Positions 1-7,151 of a stretch of DNA of 9,436 nt are shown in pieces. A program made the position numbers and the translations under genes. Origin of the DNA: Chitinophagaceae bacterium (GTDB lineage: Bacteria > Bacteroidota > Bacteroidia > Chitinophagales > Chitinophagaceae); assembly GCA_947468255.1 (NCBI GenBank), contig CANIMM010000108.1, forward strand, positions 1 through 9,436, given 5' to 3'. Below the pieces are notes generated by a model. It worked only from the letters and a program-made list of their open reading frames with translations. It did not search any database and had not been told where the DNA came from. Every line of letters starts with the position of its first letter. The first letter of the stretch is position 1.

Positions 1-1
1 C

Positions 2-1072
2 TTTGTGAACACCATTAAAGCGGTTCATGATTATGCAGGTTTATTAAGAGCATCCATTGCAAGCGCAGGAAACGACCATCGTTTAGGTGCCAATGAAGCT
101 CCTCCAGCAATTATTTCAATCTTTATCGGCAAATACTTGACAGAGGTATTAAACCAAGTAGAATCAAGGGTAGGTGGAAAATTTGATGAGCAGGATGAAG
201 CAATGTTGAAACTAGATATTCATAAAACCATTCCGGAATTGATGTTGGATAATACCGATAGAAACCGAACTTCTCCTTTTGCCTTTACAGGAAATAAGTT
301 TGAATTCCGTGCAGTAGGGTCTGCAGCCAACTGCGCTATTAATATGACGGTGTTAAATACCATTGTTGCAGAAACATTGAAGCAGTTTAAAAAAGATGTA
401 GATGCCTGTATCGATAAGGGCGATAAGAAGGAAATTGCCATCATGCATGTCATTCAAAAATACATTATTGAAAGCAAATCGGTATTGTTTGAAGGAGATG
501 GCTATAGCGAAGAGTGGGCGAATGAGGCTAAAAGAAGAGGCTTGGCTAATGTTAAAACAACTCCCTTAGCATTAGATGCTTATGTAACCGACCTCTCTAA
601 AAATTTGTTTAAAAGCAATGATATTTATACCCATGCTGAACTGGAAGCTCGTCATGAGATTATGCTGGAAGCTTATATCAAAAAGGTACAGATTGAGGCA
701 AGAACAATGGGTGAGTTAGCTACTTCACTGATTCTCCCTTCTGCAGTTAAATACCAGAACATTTTGATAGAAAATATCAATGGGTTAAAGGCAGCTGGTC
801 TGAAGGAAGCATCCTACTCAAGTCAGTTGAGTGTTTTGGAAAAAATAAGCAATCATATCAATGCCATGAGTACAGGGGTAGAAAATATGATTGAAGAAAG
901 GAAAAAAGCAAATATCATTACCGGTACAAGGGAAAAAGCAATTGCTTATTGCGATAATGTGAAGGGCAAACATTTCGATGAAATCCGTTATCACGTTGAT
1001 AAATTGGAATTATTAGTAGATGATGCACATTGGTCATTGCCTAAGTACAGAGAAATGTTATTCCTTAGATAA
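2..1072 (+). CDS. glnN: Type III glutamine synthetase, C-terminal half (partial at left edge)
   Basis: This enzyme makes glutamine from glutamate, ammonia and ATP in the cytoplasm and is the main ammonium-assimilating form in many Bacteroidota. The reading frame is open through the left edge (TTT then GTG at 2-7), so the GTG at position 5 is an internal valine and not a start. Visible motifs are HRLGANEAPPA (residues about 25-35 of the fragment, counting that valine as 1) and NRTSPFAFTGNKFEFR (about 87-102), both characteristic of GSIII; the second is the substrate-binding region with its conserved arginines. The helical C-terminal part continues to the stop TAA and ends in PKYREMLFLR. Family members run to roughly 730 residues, so about half is visible. 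It is convergent with the lipid cluster and is followed by a hairpin terminator. Assignment to GSIII is firm; the upstream half and regulation lie outside the window. Confidence 0.95.
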   Translation, partial: FVNTIKAVHDYAGLLRASIASAGNDHRLGANEAPPAIISIFIGKYLTEVLNQVESRVGGKFDEQDEAMLKLDIHKTIPELMLDNTDRNRTSPFAFTGNKFEFRAVGSAANCAINMTVLNTIVAETLKQFKKDVDACIDKGDKKEIAIMHVIQKYIIESKSVLFEGDGYSEEWANEAKRRGLANVKTTPLALDAYVTDLSKNLFKSNDIYTHAELEARHEIMLEAYIKKVQIEARTMGELATSLILPSAVKYQNILIENINGLKAAGLKEASYSSQLSVLEKISNHINAMSTGVENMIEERKKANIITGTREKAIAYCDNVKGKHFDEIRYHVDKLELLVDDAHWSLPKYREMLFLR

Positions 1073-1124
1073 TCATAAGCAAATGTAACTGGAGGGATCT
1101 GCTTTCTTTTTACAATAAAATAAT

Positions 1125-1158
1125 AAAAACCCGGTTCACATTGGTGACCGGGTTTTTT
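1125..1158. terminator. Hairpin terminator between convergent genes, probably bidirectional
   Basis: An A-tract (1125-1129), then CCCGGTTCAC (1130 onward), a short ATTG loop, then GTGACCGGG and a T-tract (through 1158). The arms pair perfectly except for one bulged T on the left arm. The A-tract becomes a U-tract on the opposite strand, so it could stop both glnN, whose stop is about 50 bp away, and the minus-strand cluster, whose last stop is about 210 bp away. It is the clearest terminator-like structure I see on either side of this junction. Confidence 0.85.
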
Positions 1159-1214
1159 AATGGTCAATGGTGAATGGTCAATGGTCAATAGTGAATGGTG
1201 AATGGTCAATGGTG
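1159..1214. repeat. Tandem heptamer repeat, (AATGGTS) x 8
   Basis: Eight uninterrupted 7-bp units: AATGGTC or AATGGTG, with one unit changed to AATAGTG (1187-1193). The order of the seventh base is C, G, C, C, G, G, C, G. The array starts directly at the end of the terminator T-tract and sits in non-coding DNA between convergent genes. No open frame across it looks real; the short minus-strand frame over it is a translation of the repeat. Repeats of this type occur in intergenic DNA of several Bacteroidota. Function is unknown; slippage-prone simple repeat is the plainest reading. Confidence 0.9.
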
Positions 1215-1370
1215 AAAATCCTTTCCGTTAACTCTTTCTGAGCAGCGTATCCATTACAAACCTTTCCATTTGAACAGTCCCAAGGGCCGTTGCGTAGCAA
1301 TGGCTAATCGTCGTATTGGCAGAATAGTTTTTTTTAAAGTGGAGAATTTACTGCAGGAGATTTATAGTAT
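1215..1370. other. Intergenic remainder with a short hairpin, no convincing gene
   Basis: This 156-bp stretch follows the last stop codon of the minus-strand cluster. It holds an 8-bp inverted repeat, GCCGTTGC / GCAATGGC with a GTA loop (1286-1304), with one G-T pair; no T-tract follows it directly, so it is not a classical terminator. On the minus strand, 1231-1347 is open for 39 codons and ends in TAA (1228-1230), but it has no ATG near its beginning and no ribosome binding site. I treat it as non-coding, possibly a decayed gene end or part of a dispersed element. Confidence 0.4.
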
Positions 1371-2300
1371 TTAGATGTTCACTTTGTAATACTGTAGAAA
1401 TTTATTAAACGCTTTATTGCTTACAAGTGTTTTTTCAAATATAGTAATACCAGTTATTGCACAAATAATTCCTGCTAGTACATCTAATACGTAATGGTGG
1501 CTAGTATAGATTGCAGCAGACCATATTCCGATGGCTACTATTGCAAAAACCAGGTTCATCCAGCCTGCTTTATTTTTCATTCCAAAATACAGTACGATTA
1601 ACGGGTAGGATGAATGCAAGGAAGGCATTGCAGCAAATACATTCGAACCCTTTTCGTACAGATTGCCAAATAACCGAAGGTTTAAATAGGTATCGAACTT
1701 ATGAAGACCGGCAGTATTGCCCAAAGTGGCAGGAATAAAATTTGCGCCATTTAGTTGATAATACCAAGGAGGGGCAGCCGGATAGACATAATAAATAACA
1801 AATCCTAGTATATTGACCAATACAAAGGTGAATGAGAAAGCAAGAAATAAATCTTTGTCTTTAAAAAAAAGGTAGGCGGCAAAAGCGAGTGGAACGGGAA
1901 TCCAACATAAATAAAAAACACCGGCAAGTACGTCCAGCAGTGTATTTCCATTTATCAACCAGTATTCATTGGGGCTGATTGTTTTGCCGAGATAAGTGAA
2001 TCCGAAAATTGATTTATCTAGATCGTATAGGTCACGGATGTGAACACTGGTAAATGTATAATTGGGAAAGGCTTTCATGGAGTCAAATATTATCCAGTAG
2101 ATAATAAAAATGGAAAAGCCGGTAATGAATTTACGGGATGCGGTTGAAGCAAAAAAACAAGTATTAAAAATGGCAATCAATGCCAGTTGGTCTGTTTTAA
2201 ATCCAATTAAAAACTGGGAGAGGAGCAGATAAATAATGGAAGCAGTGAGTGCAATGGCAATGCTATTGCGCGAAAATAAAATGGTGCTTACCTGATTCAT
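1371..2300 (-). CDS. PAP2-superfamily membrane enzyme, AUR1-like; candidate inositol phosphorylceramide synthase
   Basis: A 309-residue polytopic membrane protein with hydrophobic segments at about 12-33, 38-52, 57-75, 119-145, 151-173, 230-240, 248-265 and 272-288. It carries two of the three PAP2 phosphatase motifs: MPSLHSSYP (225-233, with His229) and SHHYVLD (267-273, with His269 and Asp273). The usual first motif, KxxxxxxRP, is not visible. Loss of that motif is typical of the AUR1/inositol phosphorylceramide synthase branch, where the His/Asp pair drives transfer of a phospho-headgroup to ceramide rather than simple hydrolysis. A YPAAPPWY segment (173-180) is common in this PAP2 branch. 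Its ATG overlaps the stop of the hydroxylase gene (ATGA), so the two are probably translationally coupled. It is the last gene of the cluster. The role as phosphoinositol transferase to ceramide is inferred from motif pattern and neighbours; a lipid phosphatase or another phosphoryl-headgroup transferase is the alternative. Confidence 0.8.
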   Translation of the reverse strand: MNQVSTILFSRNSIAIALTASIIYLLLSQFLIGFKTDQLALIAIFNTCFFASTASRKFITGFSIFIIYWIIFDSMKAFPNYTFTSVHIRDLYDLDKSIFGFTYLGKTISPNEYWLINGNTLLDVLAGVFYLCWIPVPLAFAAYLFFKDKDLFLAFSFTFVLVNILGFVIYYVYPAAPPWYYQLNGANFIPATLGNTAGLHKFDTYLNLRLFGNLYEKGSNVFAAMPSLHSSYPLIVLYFGMKNKAGWMNLVFAIVAIGIWSAAIYTSHHYVLDVLAGIICAITGITIFEKTLVSNKAFNKFLQYYKVNI

Positions 2301-2929
2301 TTATTTTTATTGCTTTCGCGCGTAAAGTTAGATTGTAAAATAATATCCCATAAAGAGGAACTTACCCCATATCCTTTGCTTGAATCCTCATAGTGATGCA
2401 GCATGTGGTGTTGTTTAATTTTCTTTAACAGCGGATTTTTAAAATTGTGGTGGTGCATTGCATAGTGCATCATATCATACATCAAATATCCCAGTAAAAA
2501 TCCGGGAAAAAATGCAAACAGTAACGGTTGAGCCAGCAATAAGGAAAACAAAAAATAAAATAGGCTAGCCAGTGGAATGCTTGCTGAGGGAGGCATTACC
2601 AATCTTTTTTTGTCCCTTGGGTAATCATGGTGTACGCCATGGAATATAAAATGCAATTGCTTGCCAATAGAAGAGCTAGGGTAGTAATGAAAAATAAAGC
2701 GGTGCAATAAATATTCGGTGATAGTCCACACCAGCAAACCTGCAAGAAAATACCCGCCAAAAATAAGGATGCTTAAGTTGTAAGTAAATGCTTGGTAGCA
2801 AAAAAACAAAATGGTAGGAATGAAAATGTAAAGGGGGACTGTAAAATGCACTTTTGAAAGACTATCAAAAAAATTATTCTTAAACAATTTAATGGAGTCT
2901 TCTGCATTAGAGACGTAATTTTTTTTCAT
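2297..2929 (-). CDS. Fatty acid hydroxylase superfamily, FA2H/Scs7-like; candidate ceramide 2-hydroxylase
   Basis: A 210-residue integral membrane di-iron enzyme of the sterol desaturase/fatty acid hydroxylase superfamily. The histidine boxes are in the expected order: HRFIFH (76-81), HFIFHGVHH (93-101), HYAMHHH (155-161) and HHMLHH (174-179). The second box continues as DYPRDKKRLVMPP (102-114), which matches the HGxHHxxPxDxxRLVxPP signature of eukaryotic FA2H and yeast Scs7, the enzymes that 2-hydroxylate the N-acyl chain of sphingolipids. It has no N-terminal cytochrome b5 domain, so electrons must come from a separate donor. Hydrophobic stretches lie at about 31-50, 53-71, 118-136 and 138-152. 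It sits between DUF4833 (25-bp gap) and the AUR1-like gene (4-bp overlap), which supports a sphingolipid substrate. The superfamily is certain; the substrate is inferred. Confidence 0.87.
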   Translation of the reverse strand: MKKNYVSNAEDSIKLFKNNFFDSLSKVHFTVPLYIFIPTILFFCYQAFTYNLSILIFGGYFLAGLLVWTITEYLLHRFIFHYYPSSSIGKQLHFIFHGVHHDYPRDKKRLVMPPSASIPLASLFYFLFSLLLAQPLLFAFFPGFLLGYLMYDMMHYAMHHHNFKNPLLKKIKQHHMLHHYEDSSKGYGVSSSLWDIILQSNFTRESNKNK

Positions 2930-2954
2930 TTTCTATAAGTATAATGCTGAGTTA

Positions 2955-3488
2955 TTAAATTTTCATTCGTTCCTTCATCACAGATCGGTTAGTTGGGTCA
3001 ACACCGTAAATATCTACATATTCAATATTGGGCGTCCAGAATGCGCCTCCATTAATTTTCAAATAGATACTGGTAAGTTCAGCTGTCAGCTGGTTGATGG
3101 TGGTATAGAGGTGAAATTTTTTATCTGCTCCCATTCGAAGAAACATTTTGTATTTTTTATAGGATACAAAAGAAATTTCATACTGATTTTCTGCAATTTT
3201 TTTTGTTTTGAGTCCGTAGGCAAATTTCCTTTGGATATAATTTAGGTCTTCCTTTTGTCCTTCTTCCTGGTACCGGATCCAAAATCCATGAACGGGTTCT
3301 TCTGAATCAATTTCTCCGTTTTTGTAATTGAGTTCATATACAATGGTGTTTTTATTAGGGGTACGTTGCAGGTAAAATAATTGCTTACTATTACCTGAGG
3401 GAATCGGGAAGCCCTTTTCCTGTGCAATGATTGGCAATGAGAAGCTACATAGCAGGTTAAAAATAAAAAATAGTCTCTTTGTTTTCAT
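2955..3488 (-). CDS. DUF4833 family secreted protein
   Basis: A 177-residue protein with a signal peptide: basic MKTKR, a hydrophobic core at about 6-21, and a probable cleavage near IIA-QEK at 21-25. The mature part begins with the DUF4833 pattern, LFYLQRTPNKNTIVYELN (37-54), PVHGFWIRY (65-73) and QRKFAYGLK (86-94), and ends in a basic tail. No catalytic residues are recognisable, and the biochemical function is unknown. Its start ATG is only 3 bp after the stop of the CDP-alcohol transferase gene and its stop is 25 bp before the hydroxylase gene, so it belongs to the same transcript. As I recall, a DUF4833 gene is also found in the inositol lipid cluster of Bacteroides thetaiotaomicron, which makes an envelope role linked to these lipids plausible. 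The family call is from memory of its motifs. Confidence 0.75.
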   Translation of the reverse strand: MKTKRLFFIFNLLCSFSLPIIAQEKGFPIPSGNSKQLFYLQRTPNKNTIVYELNYKNGEIDSEEPVHGFWIRYQEEGQKEDLNYIQRKFAYGLKTKKIAENQYEISFVSYKKYKMFLRMGADKKFHLYTTINQLTAELTSIYLKINGGAFWTPNIEYVDIYGVDPTNRSVMKERMKI

Positions 3489-3491
3489 ACA

Positions 3492-4205
3492 TTAATGATT
3501 GTCCTTTTTGTCAAGCGCTTTTTTTGCTGCTGCCAGTCTGTTAATAGCAGTGATATTGGTGAGCACTGCCATGATGGTAATTGGTAAAGTAAAAATAGTC
3601 ATTGTTTCAAAAATTTCAATGGAAGTTCCCGGAAATGTATATTTAAAATTACTACCGATGAAATGACCACCCATTCCACATAATAACGCCGAAACTCCAG
3701 TTAATATTACCCGTTCCGGTCGCTGCATAAGCCCTCCATTATTTTGAATTCCCAAACCCTCGCTTCTAGCCCTCGTATAACTAACCATCATCGATCCTAT
3801 CAGTGCAATAAAAGCAAATAGAGAACTTAGAAAATAATGATGAGCAACTAGGTAATAACAGATACCCATGAACAGGATTAACTCGCTGTATCTATCTAGC
3901 ACAGAGTCAAATAGCGCGCCAAAGGTAGAACTCATGTTTCCTAATCGGGCTACTTGACCATCTAGCATGTCAAATAGGCCCGCAAATAGTATTAAAGCAC
4001 CTGCCCATCCTAAGTATGACAAATCACCTCGGTTACCTTCCTCGGCTCCCAGAATGAATATATAGGCGACACCAATATTGAGTAACAAACCAATAATGGT
4101 AATTCCATTAGGGGTAAAGCCAATTTTGATTAATCCTTTCACAATAGGATTAATAATGGTATAAATTATTTTTTGAACCCGGTCTCTAAGTAATTCAGCT
4201 GCCAT
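3492..4205 (-). CDS. CDP-alcohol phosphatidyltransferase; candidate phosphatidylinositol-phosphate synthase
   Basis: A 237-residue polytopic membrane enzyme that would swap the CMP of CDP-diacylglycerol for an alcohol. The complete family signature is present: D79-x-x-D82-G83-x-x-A86-R87, G96, D100 and D104, the metal and substrate ligands. TPNGIT (31-36) precedes it, and YTRARSEGLG (143-152) followed by RPERV (162-166) resembles the inositol-phosphate-binding region of mycobacterial and archaeal enzymes that use inositol phosphate. At 237 residues it is longer than typical PgsA (about 180-190). It is spaced 16 bp from the outer-membrane gene upstream and 3 bp from DUF4833 downstream. I infer that it makes phosphatidylinositol phosphate for the PgpA-like phosphatase and AUR1-like transferase of this cluster. 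Phosphatidylglycerophosphate synthase is the main alternative, since a PgpA homologue is nearby. Confidence 0.85.
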   Translation of the reverse strand: MAAELLRDRVQKIIYTIINPIVKGLIKIGFTPNGITIIGLLLNIGVAYIFILGAEEGNRGDLSYLGWAGALILFAGLFDMLDGQVARLGNMSSTFGALFDSVLDRYSELILFMGICYYLVAHHYFLSSLFAFIALIGSMMVSYTRARSEGLGIQNNGGLMQRPERVILTGVSALLCGMGGHFIGSNFKYTFPGTSIEIFETMTIFTLPITIMAVLTNITAINRLAAAKKALDKKDNH

Positions 4206-4221
4206 TGCTTATTTTTCATTG

Positions 4222-6768
4222 TTAAAAATCAAATGCAACCCTTGTCCGGATTCCCCAGGTGGATATGCCAGGATTATCAAGATAAGACAAACGTTTTACA
4301 AGGTCAACCCTCACAAATTTAAAAATATTGCCCACTCCCACACTTACTTCCATATAGGGTGCTTTGCCGAGGGAGAAAGTGGTGGGGTTCCCCAAAGTGA
4401 TATCTGTAGGAAATTTCAGAAGACTATTAGTAATTGAAGGATTGTTTTCATCCCTTACGCTTCCATATAGTACTTTGGCGCTTAACACTTCCCTTAACTT
4501 TAGTTTTTTGATCAGGGGTAGTTTATTTAGAAAAAATCCATTAAAATGAATGTTTACACTTCCTGCCGCATATTGATCACTCACAAATTCCATGAAGTTC
4601 ATGAGGTTGTATGACTCTAGTTGAAATGAATAGGTTTGGTTGGCTCTGTGAATGGTAAGCAAAGGGAAGGGAAGCTGGCCAAAAATATGTCCACCTTCCA
4701 ATGTGGCATCTACATAGCCTAGTTGCGAAAGATAAAATCTTTTTTCCATGTGCAGACTAATGTTTTGGTAGTTGTATTCACCTTTCATCAACCCTTTAAT
4801 GCCCGCAATATAGCGAAGGCTAAAAATTGGATATTTATTGATAATAGGAATTCGGAAATTTTTACCTTGGTAAAATTGTTCGTTAGGCGCCCACCTGATT
4901 TCGCCAGACAATTCGGTGGTGGTAATATTTTTTACCATTGAAAGATCTGCCGTCTTTTGAAAAAAGATATCTCCAGCAGGCGTTTGATTCCAATTTTTAA
5001 AACCTAGGTTATAACTGATGTTTTTCCCAAATTCATGGATGTATTCGCCTTTCAGATAGTTGTTGAATAACCATTTGTTATTATTGCCCCTTTTAAATGA
5101 AAGCAACACATTATCTTCTTGTACAAATTGCAGTTCCTGCCCTGGTATATTGGTGTCATATTGATAACTCACTTTTAAAAAGTTGAGTGGAAATGCATAA
5201 ATGGATTTATGGTTAAATGAATAAGTAACAGCACTCAGGAATTTAAATTTTTCATCTTTGAATCCGTAAGCAATGGCATTGTCGAAATAAATAAAATTGC
5301 TGAATTTGGGGGTAGTTCTTCCTCCCAATTTTAGCTTTAATCCCTCTATCGGATTAAAGTTGTAGAATGTGTTGGTATTGCCTAATTCCCAGTTCCCAAA
5401 AGAATAGTATCCCGAAAACAACAGGGAAACGATTTCTCCAAAATTTTTAAAAGACCGCATGTTTTTCAGGCTATCGATATTATAGTAGGCTTTGGCTTCT
5501 ACCTGTGTCAGGGGATTATGCCTTTGTCCTACCCAGAAACTATCTGCAGTCGAACTGGCATTGGCTCTATTAACAATATTTTTTCCGAGATAGATACTGT
5601 CGGGAGCAGAGATATCCGTTAAGAATTTTTTGAAGGAAACACTTCTTTCCCCCATCACACCACCAGACGCATTTTGTGTAAGTGCAAACTCGGCTAACAT
5701 ATTGCTTTTAATTACGTGGAATCTTCCATCTGAAGCCTTTTCAAAATCCTGATTAATTCTTAGTTCCCTAGCCCAATTTAGGTTGGCATTTTTACTGATG
5801 GTCATACTAATCTTTTGTACGCTATAATTCCCATCCAATGTAATGAACATCGTTCCCCTAAATAGCAGGTCATTTGGATTGCGAGGGGTAAAATATAGTT
5901 TTACCAACTTAATGCCTTCCAACTCTACGGTGTCGCGGATATAATACCGGTAAAAAGAGGGGCCCATATCGGCGATGGGGCTTAGAAACTGGGTCTTTAA
6001 AATATTGATATTGTTATCATAAATATTAATGTCGCCATACAACATTTTAAGGTATTGGCTAATGCCATTGTCATCAAGAAAATCTCCATAATTTACTTTT
6101 TTCTCTCCCCTAATGATTGTTTTGTCTGCTTCTGGGGTTTTGCGTAGAAAACGGTCCGATAGTTTTTCTTCCAGATAAATAGGCAGCAGGGATTTTCCCT
6201 CAATGCTGGTACTATCGATATTTTCTAGGATGAACTTATAATTTCTGAAAAGCTTGTTTTTAATTAGCTTCTCCGGTTTATTAGTTAGGGACAAGGATAA
6301 TTTTTCATATTGCTGATATTGAACAAAGTCATAGGCTTTGATTTGATTCTTTTTTTTATTTTCTAATACCAAATCAATTAACTCAACTGCTGGATTATCT
6401 CTATTTTTATATTTACCTCTCTTTCTAGTCTTTACGATTACCCCCTGTAAAGCCGCTGTTAATTCCAGCTCTATATTTACAATCTGCTCTTTTCCGACAT
6501 CAATTTTTTTGGTAATTTTTTTATATCCCGTGAAGGAGAAGTTTAGTGTATTGAGGTTAATATGATTGGTAAAGATGGAGTAACTTCCGTCTTCTCCTGT
6601 AGTAACACCCTTGCCACCTTCAAAATAAATACTTACAAATTGAAGCGGACGCATTGTTGATGCGTCCTTCACAAATCCCTTAACAATGGTTTGCCCATTT
6701 GAAAAAAAACTGCCCAACAAAAAAGCATTCAATAAGAGGCCCTTTAATATTGTATTATTCCATTTCAT
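4222..6768 (-). CDS. Outer-membrane protein with CarboxypepD_reg-like domain and DUF5686 barrel
   Basis: A large envelope protein of 848 residues from the chosen ATG (6766-6768). A signal peptide (about 1-26, MKWNNTILKG then a hydrophobic core, ending SNGQ) is followed by a carboxypeptidase-regulatory-like beta domain (about 27-102, including GKGVTTGEDGSYSI). A DUF5686 region then extends to a C-terminal beta barrel whose last residues, RVAFDF, end in the aromatic residue expected of BAM substrates. The frame opens 21 codons further upstream, deep inside gtrA; I chose the internal ATG because it gives a normal signal peptide and only a 14-bp overlap. Another ATG at 6790-6792 is possible. It lies inside the lipid cluster, between GtrA and the CDP-alcohol transferase. 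DUF5686 proteins are common in Bacteroidota and their function is not established; transport or anchoring at the outer membrane is only a guess. It lacks a SusC-type TonB-dependent receptor architecture. Confidence 0.85.
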   Translation of the reverse strand: MKWNNTILKGLLLNAFLLGSFFSNGQTIVKGFVKDASTMRPLQFVSIYFEGGKGVTTGEDGSYSIFTNHINLNTLNFSFTGYKKITKKIDVGKEQIVNIELELTAALQGVIVKTRKRGKYKNRDNPAVELIDLVLENKKKNQIKAYDFVQYQQYEKLSLSLTNKPEKLIKNKLFRNYKFILENIDSTSIEGKSLLPIYLEEKLSDRFLRKTPEADKTIIRGEKKVNYGDFLDDNGISQYLKMLYGDINIYDNNINILKTQFLSPIADMGPSFYRYYIRDTVELEGIKLVKLYFTPRNPNDLLFRGTMFITLDGNYSVQKISMTISKNANLNWARELRINQDFEKASDGRFHVIKSNMLAEFALTQNASGGVMGERSVSFKKFLTDISAPDSIYLGKNIVNRANASSTADSFWVGQRHNPLTQVEAKAYYNIDSLKNMRSFKNFGEIVSLLFSGYYSFGNWELGNTNTFYNFNPIEGLKLKLGGRTTPKFSNFIYFDNAIAYGFKDEKFKFLSAVTYSFNHKSIYAFPLNFLKVSYQYDTNIPGQELQFVQEDNVLLSFKRGNNNKWLFNNYLKGEYIHEFGKNISYNLGFKNWNQTPAGDIFFQKTADLSMVKNITTTELSGEIRWAPNEQFYQGKNFRIPIINKYPIFSLRYIAGIKGLMKGEYNYQNISLHMEKRFYLSQLGYVDATLEGGHIFGQLPFPLLTIHRANQTYSFQLESYNLMNFMEFVSDQYAAGSVNIHFNGFFLNKLPLIKKLKLREVLSAKVLYGSVRDENNPSITNSLLKFPTDITLGNPTTFSLGKAPYMEVSVGVGNIFKFVRVDLVKRLSYLDNPGISTWGIRTRVAFDF

Positions 6769-7150
6769 TTTCGTCGACTTTTTTAAAGACATACTTTTTT
6801 TGAACAGGGTAATTATAACCCACTGCAACAATTGTAGCAGTGGCTATTTTGGCAAATAAATAATGTACTCCCATCATTTTTATCAACACATAAACACCAA
6901 TCGAATTTAAAACTAAATTTCCAAACCAAGTTAAAAGGTATTTTTTCCCCTGGTGAAAGAAAGGCGTTTGGATGGACCTGAAAACCCAAATTCGACCAAT
7001 TAAAAAATTACTGAGGCCTCCTATGATTGTTCCCAGAATGCTGGCCAAAACTGCATCTATTTGAAATACTTGTTTTAAAAAAACAGTGATACCGAAATCA
7101 CAAAAACTAGCAATGATGGCAGCGATGTTTGCTTTAAAAAATGTGCTCAT
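6755..7150 (-). CDS. GtrA-family small membrane protein
   Basis: A 131-residue protein with four predicted membrane helices (about 7-28, 33-56, 70-92 and 97-119), the size and layout of GtrA (PF04138). Family hallmarks are ASFCDFGITVFL (14-25), SNFLIGRIWVFR (47-58) and the terminal YNYPVQKKYVFK (112-123). GtrA proteins are thought to move lipid-linked sugars such as undecaprenyl-phosphate glucose across the inner membrane. Here there is no glycosyltransferase next to it; the neighbours are PgpA (1-nt gap: TGA-T-ATG) and the DUF5686 gene (14-bp overlap). A role in flipping a phospholipid or sphingolipid headgroup carrier is my inference. The family call is secure. Confidence 0.88.
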   Translation of the reverse strand: MSTFFKANIAAIIASFCDFGITVFLKQVFQIDAVLASILGTIIGGLSNFLIGRIWVFRSIQTPFFHQGKKYLLTWFGNLVLNSIGVYVLIKMMGVHYLFAKIATATIVAVGYNYPVQKKYVFKKVDENEME

Positions 7151-7151
7151 A

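Noticed and set aside
991..1209. Minus-strand open frame of 72 codons over the terminator and heptads
   Set aside because: Its first part is a translation of the heptamer repeat, and the rest runs antisense through the terminator and the end of glnN.
1159..1214. CRISPR-like array
   Set aside because: The units are 7 bp, directly tandem and without spacers; this is a simple tandem repeat.
1511..1738. Plus-strand open frame of 75 codons
   Set aside because: Antisense to the PAP2 gene, covering its catalytic motifs; no supporting signals.
6769..6831. N-terminal extension of the DUF5686 protein upstream of 6768
   Set aside because: It would lie deep within gtrA and place extra residues before a normal signal peptide; the ATG at 6766-6768 fits better, with 6790-6792 as the second choice.
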